Made by a program: the position numbers and the translations under genes. This document shows positions 55,101 to 63,268 of a DNA stretch of 64,000 bases, in pieces. The DNA comes from Candidatus Thiodiazotropha endoloripes. Lineage in GTDB: Bacteria; Pseudomonadota; Gammaproteobacteria; Chromatiales; Chromatiaceae. The stretch lies in NCBI RefSeq assembly GCF_001708965.1, contig NZ_LVJW01000006.1, positions 930,001 through 994,000 of the forward strand, written 5' to 3'. The notes under the pieces were generated by a model, which saw only the letters and a program-made list of their open reading frames with translations, searched no databases and was not told the origin of the DNA. Numbering within the stretch: position 1 is the first letter of the stretch; every line of letters starts with the position of its first letter.

Positions 55101-55297
55101 TCACCGGCGCCGGTGCGGCAGCAAGAAACTCGATTGGCCTGGTACTGGTCGGCGGCATGGCGGTGGGCACCCTGTTCACCCTGTTTGTGCTGCCCTCAAT
55201 CTATGTACTGATGGCCAAGGATCACCAGGCAGAGGCGGCAGAGGATGAGCATGAGTCCGCTTCAGACAATTCTGCGAGGGCGCTGGTGACCGAGTAA
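52133..55297 (+). CDS. RND-family multidrug efflux permease
   Basis: The proton-driven inner-membrane pump, 1054 residues with two six-helix halves. The first TM (RPVLAIVVNLLIVIAGIQAW) and the family motif after it are typical of HAE1 pumps. The proton-relay Asp pair is in SVGLVVDDAIVVVENIERHL, and the TM10 Lys in GLIAKNGILIVEFANK. The start codon is GTG. Its partner adaptor precedes it; no outer-membrane channel gene is adjacent. Confidence 0.95.
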   Translation: MAKTKAFTDLFIQRPVLAIVVNLLIVIAGIQAWNSLNIRQYPLSENSTVNISTVYVGANAELVRGFITTPLEQAIASADGIEYIDSKSLQGFSMINARLKLNYPPTKALAEITAKVNQVRNDLPTEAQVPAISIQSADSQFASAYLSFASDILSQAEITDYLIRVVQPRLAAVAGVQRAEVLGARTFAMRIWLKPDKMAALHVSPSQVRQALAANNFLAAIGTTKGSLVQVNMTANTDLHSVEEFEQLIIRQSGDSIVRLQDIADVTLGAEDYDTSVRYTGQTAVFMGIFPLPSANTIDVIKLVRVEIDAIAKDLPSGLEVNIGYDASEYIANAITEVTKTLGDTLLIVIAVIFLFLGSIRSALVPTIAIPVSLIGSIFLMQIFGFTLNLLTLLAIVLSVGLVVDDAIVVVENIERHLREGRSKREAALLGARELLGPVIAMTVTLAAVYMPIALQGGLTGALFREFALTLAGTVTISGIVALTLSPMMSAHMLKSAADEEKGFTGWVNHHFDRLRAAYGRMIGRTLQSRPYVYVIWLVVAAAAVPMYMQSPKELAPSEDQSVVFGIINSAANATADQKRFYGAAVEKAFLDVEEADLSFQILFAPSVGAQFDTDGFSGVVVKPWHAPRERTVFEIQQEIQGKLASIPGFQIFATTPPALPGGSNFPIEFLITSTADAKQLLEFAQQIQGKAIESGMFMFPPQIDLKYDQPQAQVVLDRDKIGALGLNLNQVGLDMAAALGGDYVNRFNIAGRSYKVIPQIERSQRLNPDQLTEIYVSGPEGELIPLSAVAHIENTTVPRSLNRFQQLNAVKLSGMTNRTLDQGLAVLEEAAAEILPPGYGIDYTGESRQLRQEGNKFLPAFALAIVMIFLALAVQFNSFRDPGIILLGSVPLAMFGALLFTFLKMPNPNLPFWTNGWTTTLNIYAQVGLVTLVGLIAKNGILIVEFANKLQEQGLSKIDAVQEAAMTRLRPILMTTFATVAGHFPLILVTGAGAAARNSIGLVLVGGMAVGTLFTLFVLPSIYVLMAKDHQAEAAEDEHESASDNSARALVTE

Positions 55298-55451
55298 CTC
55301 TAGTGATCGATTACACGTTTAGCCTTCTGCCCCATTCGCCTGGGTAGGAGGCTTGGCGAGAAAGGCAGTTCCGGGTAAGGTTGTTTTTTCAAACCCGGAA
55401 CCTTACCAGCCCTGTTTAGCCGCTGTCTGCCTGTACGATCATGCAGCTTAT

Positions 55452-55979
55452 TCAGCTCAGGTTTCTATGGTTTCCTTGCAGTAACTCTTTGACTAAATCG
55501 ATTGAATCAGACCATCCAAGGTTTTTTTGAGGGGTTCGATTTGTCTCAAGGATCAGCTCACCGATATCGATGTATTCAAACCCGCCATGATACAGAATTG
55601 AACTCTTATACAAGTAGACAAGGTCGTTCATATTACCGATCACACGTTTACTGACTGTTTTTGTAAACTCATACGTTTCATAGCCGCTAAACACTTTATT
55701 AATTTGGCCAATATCAAAACCCTCGATGGTTAACAATTGACCGAGACTCTCCAGGAACACTTCTGGAAGTTTTTTAATGCTCCCCTTCTTCACGCCAAAC
55801 AGAATAAAAGACAGAAGTGTTTTTTCGTTTACAAATATTAGCGTTTTACGTCTATCCACTGTAAACAAGTTGACATACCAGTCACCCAGCAATGTGTTAC
55901 TTTGCTTAACCTCAGCGAGCTCGCTTTTCTTGATACGGAGCTCTTTTTGGACTTTAGCTGTACACCGAATTTGTAACAT
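55452..55979 (-). CDS. DUF6933-like protein
   Basis: A 175-residue protein. The N-terminus MLQIRCTAKVQKELRIKKSE, then NTLLGDWYVNLFTVDRRKT and IFVNEKTLLSFILFG, is the characteristic pattern of the DUF6933 group. No known function and no signal peptide. The surrounding base composition is visibly AT-richer than the RND genes. It stands alone at the left edge of the AT-rich stretch. Confidence 0.75.
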   Translation of the reverse strand: MLQIRCTAKVQKELRIKKSELAEVKQSNTLLGDWYVNLFTVDRRKTLIFVNEKTLLSFILFGVKKGSIKKLPEVFLESLGQLLTIEGFDIGQINKVFSGYETYEFTKTVSKRVIGNMNDLVYLYKSSILYHGGFEYIDIGELILETNRTPQKNLGWSDSIDLVKELLQGNHRNLS

Positions 55980-56182
55980 GTCGCTTCAATCTAATAGTGT
56001 TAAATAAACCCCGAATACTCCATAGTGATAGAAGGAAAGTTGCAGACAATCCATCTTTCAACTTGGAACCAGGTATTTTTTACTCAGTATTCTTATTATT
56101 TGGGTGCCCTGGATTATTGTACAACGCCCGGGCTCGCTGGAGAACAAACCTAATCAGTTGTGAAGCGTTTATTATACATTTA

Positions 56183-56764
56183 CTAAACACTGATAACCCA
56201 TATAGAAACACCATCTACTGAGCTTGCTTGCACACTATTTATTTTGGCGCCAACTTTCGAAACGTATGATGGAATTCCCCCATTCTTTCGATACCGTTTG
56301 TAGTTACCATAGTGCCCAGAAAATAATTCATCTATTTCAATACCAAGCTTACCCGAAAAAGAATTTGCCTTCGTGTAGTCGGCTATCAAGACTTTTTTTG
56401 AAACGTCCACCATCATTTTCAGTAGGTTACAAGCATCTTTTTCACATAGTTCATGCAAACATAATGTGCTAGTAGCAATGTCACATTTTATATCAGATAG
56501 ATTTAATGCATTGATACATTCAAAAGTAATATGATTTAGTTGTTTTTCTCGTCTTTTCCCTTCCGCATAGTTAATCATGTCTCTATCAAGGTCGACACCA
56601 TACCCACTTTGGATTTTTGATGCGGATTGAAAAATCAAATCACCTGTACCACACCCAATTTCAATGACGGATGAACCATGATCCATTAGCGCTAGTAACT
56701 CTTTACGTAATGGCGCTAAAACCCGATCTGCCGCCCTGCTTTTTATCCAAACCTTTAGTTTCAT
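56183..56764 (-). CDS. Class I SAM-dependent methyltransferase
   Basis: A 193-residue methyltransferase with motif I VIEIGCGTGDLIF, acidic motif II GYGVDLDRDMINYAEGK, and motif III STLCLHELCEKDACNLL. The C-terminal half is lineage-specific and contains SGHYGNYKRYRKNGGIPSYV. Substrate unknown. Codon use is AT-rich like its neighbours. Confidence 0.8.
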   Translation of the reverse strand: MKLKVWIKSRAADRVLAPLRKELLALMDHGSSVIEIGCGTGDLIFQSASKIQSGYGVDLDRDMINYAEGKRREKQLNHITFECINALNLSDIKCDIATSTLCLHELCEKDACNLLKMMVDVSKKVLIADYTKANSFSGKLGIEIDELFSGHYGNYKRYRKNGGIPSYVSKVGAKINSVQASSVDGVSIWVISV

Positions 56765-57283
56765 CGTATGTCATTTATTGCGCATCTTCGCATTCTGCGA
56801 CTTGTCTGCTGTATTGAATTGTTAGTGTAATTCACTTTCAGCACCCTCTCACTTTTGTTATTTATGCATTACTCTTCCACCTTTAACTAAGCACGGTGCA
56901 ATTCCACCAACAGCAATGCTTCCAATGCAGCTTCCAACCTCAAATTTAGAGGCCGTATATTTTTACTCATTGAATAGTATCTATCGAGCATAATCAATGG
57001 CACGTTCGCGATGAATAGTGACGTCAAATACACTGAACACAGATCAAAGCCAAATCCATTTTGACTTAAGTTAGCCATGCCACCTCTGTTTTCTTCGTTT
57101 TCAATCCTAACGCCCCAATATGGAGATGAATGGAGCGAAACGACTAAGGCACTGCCAGAGGCGCTCATTGATCTATTTGTTTAAATAGATTGCTTTCCCA
57201 GCCAAATACTATACCCTGAAGACTCTTCGTTTTGTCATTTATCCTTGATAGCTGACCAAGCGCTCAACCACTGAGGCGGTCAA
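56765..57283. other. 519-bp AT-rich gap with one doubtful ORF
   Basis: The only long frame, 56887-57168 on the minus strand (MSASGSALVVSLHSSPYWGV to LVELHRA, 93 residues), has one hydrophobic segment and no clear ribosome-binding site; it could be a small gene or a fragment. TAACAATTCA on the minus strand near 56815 resembles one half of an integron recombination site, but the other half is not found. Confidence 0.35.
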
Positions 57284-57952
57284 ATGACAAATCCACGTGT
57301 ACGTTACCAAACCATTGAGTTTGGAAAAATAGATATTCACCTTTGCACGCTTCGGAATAAACAGGAATTCCATGACCCGGAGGGTATCGCTGAAAAGCTA
57401 GGCATTTCTTCTGCGGCTTGGCCAATTTTCGGAGTAGTTTGGCCTTCAAGTTTGGTTCTGGCACACCATATCTGCAACTATGATATTGGTTCTAAACGAG
57501 TTTTAGAGATTGGGTGCGGTACAGCTCTCAGTAGCTTGCTGCTCAATAAGCAGCACGTGGATATTACAGCAACAGATTATCACCCAGAAGCCGAAACCTT
57601 TTTAAATAGAAATTCCGAGCTTAACGGAGACGCCCTTATTCCTTTTGAGAGAACAGGTTGGGCGGATAACAACGATAACCTGGGACGTTTTGATTTAATT
57701 ATTGGTAGTGATCTATTGTATGAGGATGAGCATATAGGATTACTTTCTAACTTTATTCGAGAACATTCAAATCCAGAATGCGAAGTTATAATTGTAGATC
57801 CTGGGCGAGGCAGGAAAAACAAACTTGCAAATAAACTGCTTGAGCTTGGTTATAGATCTTCATTCTCTAAGCCTGAAAATAGTGATTATCTAGACAACGA
57901 ATTTAAAGGCGATATTTTACAGTTTGTGCGGAGTAGGCAGCCAAGAAAGTAA
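57284..57952 (+). CDS. Methyltransferase of the METTL/nicotinamide N-methyltransferase-like group
   Basis: A 222-residue class I methyltransferase. The N-terminal VWPSSLVLAHHICNY before motif I (VLEIGCGTALSSLLL) is typical of the METTL21-like protein-lysine methyltransferase group. Motif II is ITATDYHPEAETFL; the substrate-side motif reads IIGSDLLYEDEHIGLL, close to the D[FL]-type motif of this group. Bacterial members methylate unknown proteins or small molecules. Opposite in direction to the other methyltransferase, separate transcription unit. Confidence 0.8.
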   Translation: MTNPRVRYQTIEFGKIDIHLCTLRNKQEFHDPEGIAEKLGISSAAWPIFGVVWPSSLVLAHHICNYDIGSKRVLEIGCGTALSSLLLNKQHVDITATDYHPEAETFLNRNSELNGDALIPFERTGWADNNDNLGRFDLIIGSDLLYEDEHIGLLSNFIREHSNPECEVIIVDPGRGRKNKLANKLLELGYRSSFSKPENSDYLDNEFKGDILQFVRSRQPRK

Positions 57953-58110
57953 CCGAGCAAAATTAAGGACACCCCAACTTTAGACCCTTTAAACGAATCT
58001 GAGTCTCGATGAATCCTTCTTAATCCTGATTTTTAGCATTCTACCTCTTTTCTGTTGGATTAAGGCGTCTACTTTTTTGGGAGCATTTCCACATCCTTGT
58101 GAATGCAATG

Positions 58111-58449
58111 TTATCTGAAAACACTGGCATCGAATACCAGTTTGATCTTACATATTTTTTCACCTTCAACCTCAAAGATTTGTGCCATGCGTGTTTGAAT
58201 TCCTGCCTTTGAGAATATATACACCAAGCACGCCGAGTTTTGATTTTCGTAAACCTCCTCTAAGACGTAGTGCACATCTATAGGAGGATTTTTTCGTAAA
58301 GCATCCAAGTACTCTTTTGCAGATGAGGACTTATGTAACGGACCATCAAAAATTAAGTTGTCCGCCAACAATGGCTCCATATTTTCCAATGGCTCATTAC
58401 CAAAAAATGATTTCATGTAACTTTTTGCTAATTCTGTTGGCTTAGTCAT
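58111..58449 (-). CDS. NTF2-like fold protein
   Basis: A 112-residue protein whose order of helices and strands fits the SnoaL/NTF2-like fold: AKSYMKSFFGNEPLENMEPL, NLIFDGPLHKSSSAKEYLDA, then EVYENQNSACLVYIFSKAGI and a final VEGEKICKIKLVFDAS. Function unknown. This fold is common among mobile gene cassettes, and the gene sits in the AT-rich stretch. Confidence 0.7.
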   Translation of the reverse strand: MTKPTELAKSYMKSFFGNEPLENMEPLLADNLIFDGPLHKSSSAKEYLDALRKNPPIDVHYVLEEVYENQNSACLVYIFSKAGIQTRMAQIFEVEGEKICKIKLVFDASVFR

Positions 58450-58524
58450 TTCTTTAATTCACATTGAGCTTACACTCAGAGGCGAGAGTGATACGAGCGT
58501 CCTTCTGGTGCGACAGGCCATGCA

Positions 58525-59010
58525 TTACCCAGCCCTCCGTAACCACTTGTAGACTTCTACAAAAAACCTATGCCCAATCATAAGCAACAATCCAATAACA
58601 AAACTAATCGATGACAGCTTTAAAGCAGTAATAATTGATGTTGATTCCATGCCATATTCAAGTTCATTGTATTTACCCATAACGAAATACAATGTCGGAA
58701 GTTGTGAAAACGCCATATACACACCAATTAGGAATGTTCCTGCTGCCACAATACTTACATCATTAATCAATTTAACTTCTGTACTTTTATTATTAATAAC
58801 AAACTTTGAAATGGGTACTGATAACAACCAAATAACAATACCACTCAATAATGGCATCGCTATACTAAGAAGCTGGAGAGTTGACAGCTCTTCTTTAAAG
58901 TTTGAATTAACTATCGGTAACGCAATACCCATACCTGCAATGGCATTGATGCCAATAACGATCTGGTATATTGAAATAATTCGTAGTCCAATTATTGCAA
59001 TACTATTCAT
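58525..59010 (-). CDS. Four-helix membrane protein of unknown function
   Basis: A 161-residue protein with hydrophobic segments near residues 5-32, 45-70, 90-110 and 125-150, short loops and a basic C-terminus (FVEVYKWLRRAG). No recognised family. It has a plausible start (MNSIAIIGLRIISIYQIVI) and AT-rich codon use. Together with its neighbours it looks like an acquired gene. Confidence 0.6.
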   Translation of the reverse strand: MNSIAIIGLRIISIYQIVIGINAIAGMGIALPIVNSNFKEELSTLQLLSIAMPLLSGIVIWLLSVPISKFVINNKSTEVKLINDVSIVAAGTFLIGVYMAFSQLPTLYFVMGKYNELEYGMESTSIITALKLSSISFVIGLLLMIGHRFFVEVYKWLRRAG

Positions 59011-59572
59011 ACTTCCCTTCTATGCATAACATGTATTCAAAGGCATATTGCCTTACATCAAGACTAATCACCCATTTCAAAGTGACGCCTTACCGCTATC
59101 CTGCAATTAATAGTGGATTGCAGGCCATCTTCACCGCGTTAAACGGAATAGTTGCCATCTATCTACGATCTACAGGAGGGAAAGCCGGTCTGCGCCAACC
59201 TCCTTGTCTGCCTATTTTTTATACCAATAATCACCATTTTTCCAGGTTTACGGCCTTTCATGTGATAGAGGGACTATTTTAACCTGGTCAATTCGTGCAA
59301 CTTGCCTGCTATCCTGATTGGCGCCAACAAGCCTTAGCTAACGAACTAAATTACCAACCCATTCATCCGAAAAAAGCATACCAAACAATAGAGACTGACC
59401 TCTTTACTCGAATTTATCGCTCAACTGTTCTCAATGAAACATATTGGAAGGCTGTTTCGAGGTTCCGGTGTTGTGTAAAGTAGGAAGGTGATTGTTTGCT
59501 TATAGCAATCCCTTAGCGGATTTTAGTAAATCACTATTTACATACTCTCGTTACAAAAGTTATCCGTAGTCA
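59011..59572. other. 562-bp gap at the right edge of the AT-rich stretch
   Basis: No gene is convincing; frames at 58995-59282 and 59295-59483 lack ribosome-binding sites. CCTGCAAT and ATTGCAGG near 59099-59123 form a perfect 8-bp hairpin. Base composition changes back toward GC-rich after 59570. Confidence 0.35.
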
Positions 59573-59995
59573 ATGTCTTCAATTCTAACCCTATTCGGAT
59601 CCAGCTTTCTCGCCTCCACACTTCTACCTGGCGGCTCGGAAGCCTTACTGATCTGGTATCTCCAACAAGACGTTCATCCACCACAACTGCTCTGGCTTAC
59701 GGCCACGCTGGGCAATACCCTGGGTGGTCTGAGCAGCTGGTTGATCGGCTGGTGGCTGGCGAAGCGCTTTCCAGAAAAGGGGCTGAAGGATCAGCACCAA
59801 CGTCAGGCGCTGGAACGGATCGGCCGCTACGGCAGCCCGGTGCTGCTCTTCTCCTGGCTGCCGATCGTTGGAGATCCACTCTGCCTGGCTGCCGGCTGGG
59901 CAGGCGTCAGATTCAGCCTGGCCACAGTGCTTATCGGATCAGGCAAGGGGTTACGCTACGCCGTAGTTATCTGGCTTTCAGGGGCAGCTCTGTAA
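59573..59995 (+). CDS. YqaA-like inner-membrane protein of the DedA-related group
   Basis: A 140-residue membrane protein similar to YqaA: FGSSFLASTLLPGGSEALLI and ATLGNTLGGLSSWLIGWWLA, then RYGSPVLLFSWLPIVGDPLC and LAAGWAGVRF. The Gly-Asn and Pro-x-x-Gly-Asp features are shared with SNARE-associated/DedA proteins, which act in lipid transport. Starts with ATG directly after AT-rich sequence, without a good Shine-Dalgarno. A CCCCTCTCCC hairpin follows 100 bp after the stop. Confidence 0.85.
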   Translation: MSSILTLFGSSFLASTLLPGGSEALLIWYLQQDVHPPQLLWLTATLGNTLGGLSSWLIGWWLAKRFPEKGLKDQHQRQALERIGRYGSPVLLFSWLPIVGDPLCLAAGWAGVRFSLATVLIGSGKGLRYAVVIWLSGAAL

Positions 59996-60094
59996 TCGCT
60001 GATAAATCAGAATTACGTGCGCTAAAGAGAAGGGCTCAATAGGTGTTTAGCTTTCGTAACCAGATGTAACGCTTCGCGTCCACCCTCTCCCCAA

Positions 60095-60126
60095 CCCCTC
60101 TCCCATAAAGGGAGAGGGGCTTTTGA
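60095..60126 (+). terminator. Dispersed palindrome acting as a possible terminator
   Basis: CCCCTCTCCC and GGGAGAGGGG pair perfectly around ATAAA, followed by CTTTTG. It is the same palindrome as at 715 and 38337. Placed between YqaA-like and the convergent trkH, so it could end the former. Confidence 0.55.
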
Positions 60127-60193
60127 AGTTACTGTTTGGGGGTTTGAAATCCTGCGGAAAACCGGCGCTCATTCACGACAATAGAGTACTTAA

Positions 60194-61645
60194 CTACTTG
60201 CGCCAGAAGGCCGGGGTCAGCAGCACCAGCAGGGTGAAGATCTCCAGGCGTCCGAGCAGCATGGCAAAGCAGAGTATCCATTTCGCCGGGTCGTTGAGAT
60301 TATCGTAGTGGGCTCCGACATCGCCCAACCCGGGGCCGAGGTTGTTGATACTCGCAGCTACCGCTGAAAAGGAGGTCATCAGGTCCAGACCGGTTGAGGC
60401 CAGTGCCAGATACATTACCCCGAAGCTGGCCACATAGAGGGCGAAGAAGCCCCACACCGCATCGACGATGCGCCAGGGTATGGTCTTGCCGCCAACCCGG
60501 ATCGGAATCACCGCGTTGGGGTGGATCAAACGATTGATCTCCCGCAGCCCCTGTTTGACCAGCAGCAGAAAGCGAATCACTTTGATGCCACCGCCGGTAG
60601 AGCCGGCACAGCCGCCGATGAAGCTGGCGAAGAGCAACAGGATCGAGATAAACCCCGGCCAGAGTGAGTAGTCAGCGGTGGTGAAACCGGTTGTGGTGCC
60701 GATGGAGACCGCCTGGAAGATGCCACGGGTGATCGATTCGCTCCAGGTGCCGTAGACCCCCATCAGGAAGAGAGCGACTGAGACCAGAATGATGACGATG
60801 GTCAGGGTGGTGATATAGCCGCGAAACTCCGAATCCTCGAAGTAGGTTCTCAGCGAGCGGCGGCGGAAGGCGAGAAAATGCAGCGCAAAGTTGACTCCGG
60901 AGAGGAGCATGAAGACCACCGCGATCATCTCGATCAGGGTGCTGTCGTAGTAACCGATGCTCTCATCGTGGGTGGAAAAACCGCCGATCGCCACCGTTGA
61001 GAAGGCGTGCCCCAGAGCATCGAACGGCTCCATACCGGCCAGCCAGTAGGCGAGCATGCAGCTCAGGGTCAGACCCAGATAGATAAACCAGAGCGCCTTG
61101 GCTGTCTCGGTGATCCTCGGGGTCAGCTTGTTGTCCTTCACCGGCCCCGGGGTTTCGGCACGGTAGAGCTGCATACCACCGATACCGAGCATCGGCAGTA
61201 CCGCGACGGCCAGGACGATGATACCCATGCCACCCAGCCACTGCAGTTGCTGACGATAGTAGAGGATCGACATCGGCAGTTCATCGATACCGACGATCAC
61301 CGTCGCTCCGGTGGTGGTCAGCCCGGATACCGACTCGAACACCGCATTGGTGAGATTCATGTTGAAGCTCTCGGCAAACATGAACGGCAGGGAACCGGTC
61401 AGGCCGAGCACCACCCAGAACATTACCACCACCAGAAAGCCATCCCGCACCCTGAGATCCTGATGCCGATTGCGCACCGGCGCCCAGAATGCCACCCCGA
61501 GACCCAGGGTCACGATGAAGGCATCGGTAAAACCGATCAGCGCACCGTCATCCGCCCAGACAGAGATTGCCAGGGGCGGCAGCATGGTGAGGCTGAAGAC
61601 CATCAGCAACACACCCAATATTCGCTGTACCACAAACAGATGCAT
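60194..61645 (-). CDS. trkH: Trk potassium-uptake membrane subunit
   Basis: The ion-conducting subunit of the low-affinity Trk potassium system. Length 483. All four pore-loop segments are visible: SGLTTTGATVIVGIDELPMS, STVAIGGFSTHDESIGYY, SIGTTTGFTTADYSLWP and AAVAASINNLGPGLGDVG, each with the selectivity-filter Gly. It requires TrkA to gate it; trkA lies 15 bp upstream on the same strand. Confidence 0.95.
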   Translation of the reverse strand: MHLFVVQRILGVLLMVFSLTMLPPLAISVWADDGALIGFTDAFIVTLGLGVAFWAPVRNRHQDLRVRDGFLVVVMFWVVLGLTGSLPFMFAESFNMNLTNAVFESVSGLTTTGATVIVGIDELPMSILYYRQQLQWLGGMGIIVLAVAVLPMLGIGGMQLYRAETPGPVKDNKLTPRITETAKALWFIYLGLTLSCMLAYWLAGMEPFDALGHAFSTVAIGGFSTHDESIGYYDSTLIEMIAVVFMLLSGVNFALHFLAFRRRSLRTYFEDSEFRGYITTLTIVIILVSVALFLMGVYGTWSESITRGIFQAVSIGTTTGFTTADYSLWPGFISILLLFASFIGGCAGSTGGGIKVIRFLLLVKQGLREINRLIHPNAVIPIRVGGKTIPWRIVDAVWGFFALYVASFGVMYLALASTGLDLMTSFSAVAASINNLGPGLGDVGAHYDNLNDPAKWILCFAMLLGRLEIFTLLVLLTPAFWRK

Positions 61646-61660
61646 CTTTCAGACAGGCCC

Positions 61661-63034
61661 TTATAGAAAGGTCACACCGACCTGGAAAAGTTTTTCCACT
61701 TCCCGGATCTTACGCTTGTCCACCAGGAACAGGATCACGTGATCACCACTCTCGATCATGGTGTCATGGTGGGCGATCAAGACCTCTTCGCCTCGCACCA
61801 CCGCACCGATGGTTGAGCCCTTGGGCAGTTTGATCTCCTCAATCACCCGGCCAACCACCTTGGATGAGCTGCGGTCCCCATGGGCAACCGCCTCGATCGC
61901 TTCAGCCGCGCCACGCCTCAGTGAGTGAACCTGGGCCACATCACCCCGCCGCACATGAGTCAGCAGGGTACCGATGGTGGCCTGTTGCGGAGAGATGGCG
62001 ATATCGATGATCCCACTCTGCACCAGATCCACATAGGAGGGGCGGTTGATCAGCGCCATCACCCGCGCTGCGCCGAGACGCTTGGCAAGCATCGCCGAAA
62101 GTATGTTGGCTTCATCATCATTGGTGACGGCACAGAACACATCGGTGTTCTCGATGTTCTCCTCCAGCAGCAGGTCTTCATCCGCCGCATCCCCATGCAG
62201 CACAATGGTCATATCGAGACGCTCTGCAATCTCCCGCGCCCGGGACTGATTGTTTTCGATCAGTTTGATCCGGTATTTATGCTCCAGTGAGGAGGCCAGT
62301 CGTCGGCCGATATTACCGCCGCCGGCCAGAATCAGTCTTTTATAGGGCTTTTCCAGTTTCTGCAGTTCACTCATCACCGAGCGGATATTCTCCGCTGCAG
62401 CAATGAAGAAAACCTCATCCTCCGCCTTGATCTCCGTATCCCCCTGGGGCTGGATCACCTCACCCTCCCGATAGATAGCCGCCACTCGGGCGTCCACATT
62501 GGGCATATGGTGATAGAGGGTGGAGAGCTCATTGCCCACCAAGGGACCTCCGTAGTAAGCCTTGATGCCTACCAGCCGCACCCGCCCATCGGCAAAATCA
62601 AGCACCTGCAGAGCACCGGGGTACTCGATCAGCTTGAGGATGTAGTCGGTCACCAACTGCTCAGGACTGATCAACACATCGACTGGAAATGCCGGTTTCT
62701 CGAACAGTTTCGGGTAGTCGAGATAGCCCTGGGCACGAACCCGGGCGATCTTGGTGGGGGTATGAAACACCGTATAGGCCACTTGGCAGGCCACCATATT
62801 GGTCTCATCACTGTTGGTGACCGCCAATATCATATCCGCATCTTCCGCCCCGGCACGGCGCAGCACATCCGGATGACCGGCATGTCCTCTGACGGTGCCC
62901 AGATCGAGACGGTTTTGCAGTTCAGTCAGCAGGTCCAGGTTCTGGTCAACCACCGTGATGTCATTGGCTTCGCTGACCAATGCATTGGCAACCGAGCGTC
63001 CAACCTGACCGGCACCGAGAATAATTATTTTCAT
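61661..63034 (-). CDS. trkA: Trk potassium-uptake regulatory subunit
   Basis: Cytoplasmic NAD(H)- or ATP-binding ring that gates TrkH. Length 457, with two repeats of a Rossmann-type RCK-N domain ([20 protein letters not shown] at the N-terminus; [20 protein letters not shown] near residue 235) and two RCK-C domains (after each). [20 protein letters not shown] and [20 protein letters not shown] carry the conserved adenine-binding and acid residues. Operon order trkA then trkH. The divergent PhoX-like gene lies 234 bp upstream. Confidence 0.95.
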   Translation of the reverse strand: MKIIILGAGQVGRSVANALVSEANDITVVDQNLDLLTELQNRLDLGTVRGHAGHPDVLRRAGAEDADMILAVTNSDETNMVACQVAYTVFHTPTKIARVRAQGYLDYPKLFEKPAFPVDVLISPEQLVTDYILKLIEYPGALQVLDFADGRVRLVGIKAYYGGPLVGNELSTLYHHMPNVDARVAAIYREGEVIQPQGDTEIKAEDEVFFIAAAENIRSVMSELQKLEKPYKRLILAGGGNIGRRLASSLEHKYRIKLIENNQSRAREIAERLDMTIVLHGDAADEDLLLEENIENTDVFCAVTNDDEANILSAMLAKRLGAARVMALINRPSYVDLVQSGIIDIAISPQQATIGTLLTHVRRGDVAQVHSLRRGAAEAIEAVAHGDRSSSKVVGRVIEEIKLPKGSTIGAVVRGEEVLIAHHDTMIESGDHVILFLVDKRKIREVEKLFQVGVTFL

Positions 63035-63268
63035 CGTTTCATCGGGTGTTGTTGAAAAAGGCCCGCAATTTATCGATCACATTCTCTCCGGCTACCTTAG
63101 TCGACTGGAGCAATCGGCTGCAAACCCGCAACCGATCCTTTCTGCCGGATACATACGCATGAAATATAGCATTCATAAAAGGGACACTAATATGACACTG
63201 TTTCGCAATGCCTGCTACCTAGAATGGCGCGGCTTACAAGTATTACGCCTTAATGGGGAGCATATTCT

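Noticed and set aside
59095-59160. Possible integron attC site (GTTTAAC to GTAAGGC on the minus strand)
   Set aside because: The second core box deviates from GTTRRRY and the spacers on the two sides are very unequal; no integrase gene in the window.
59295-59483. 62-codon plus-strand ORF
   Set aside because: No ribosome-binding site, no family resemblance, and it lies in AT-rich gap sequence.
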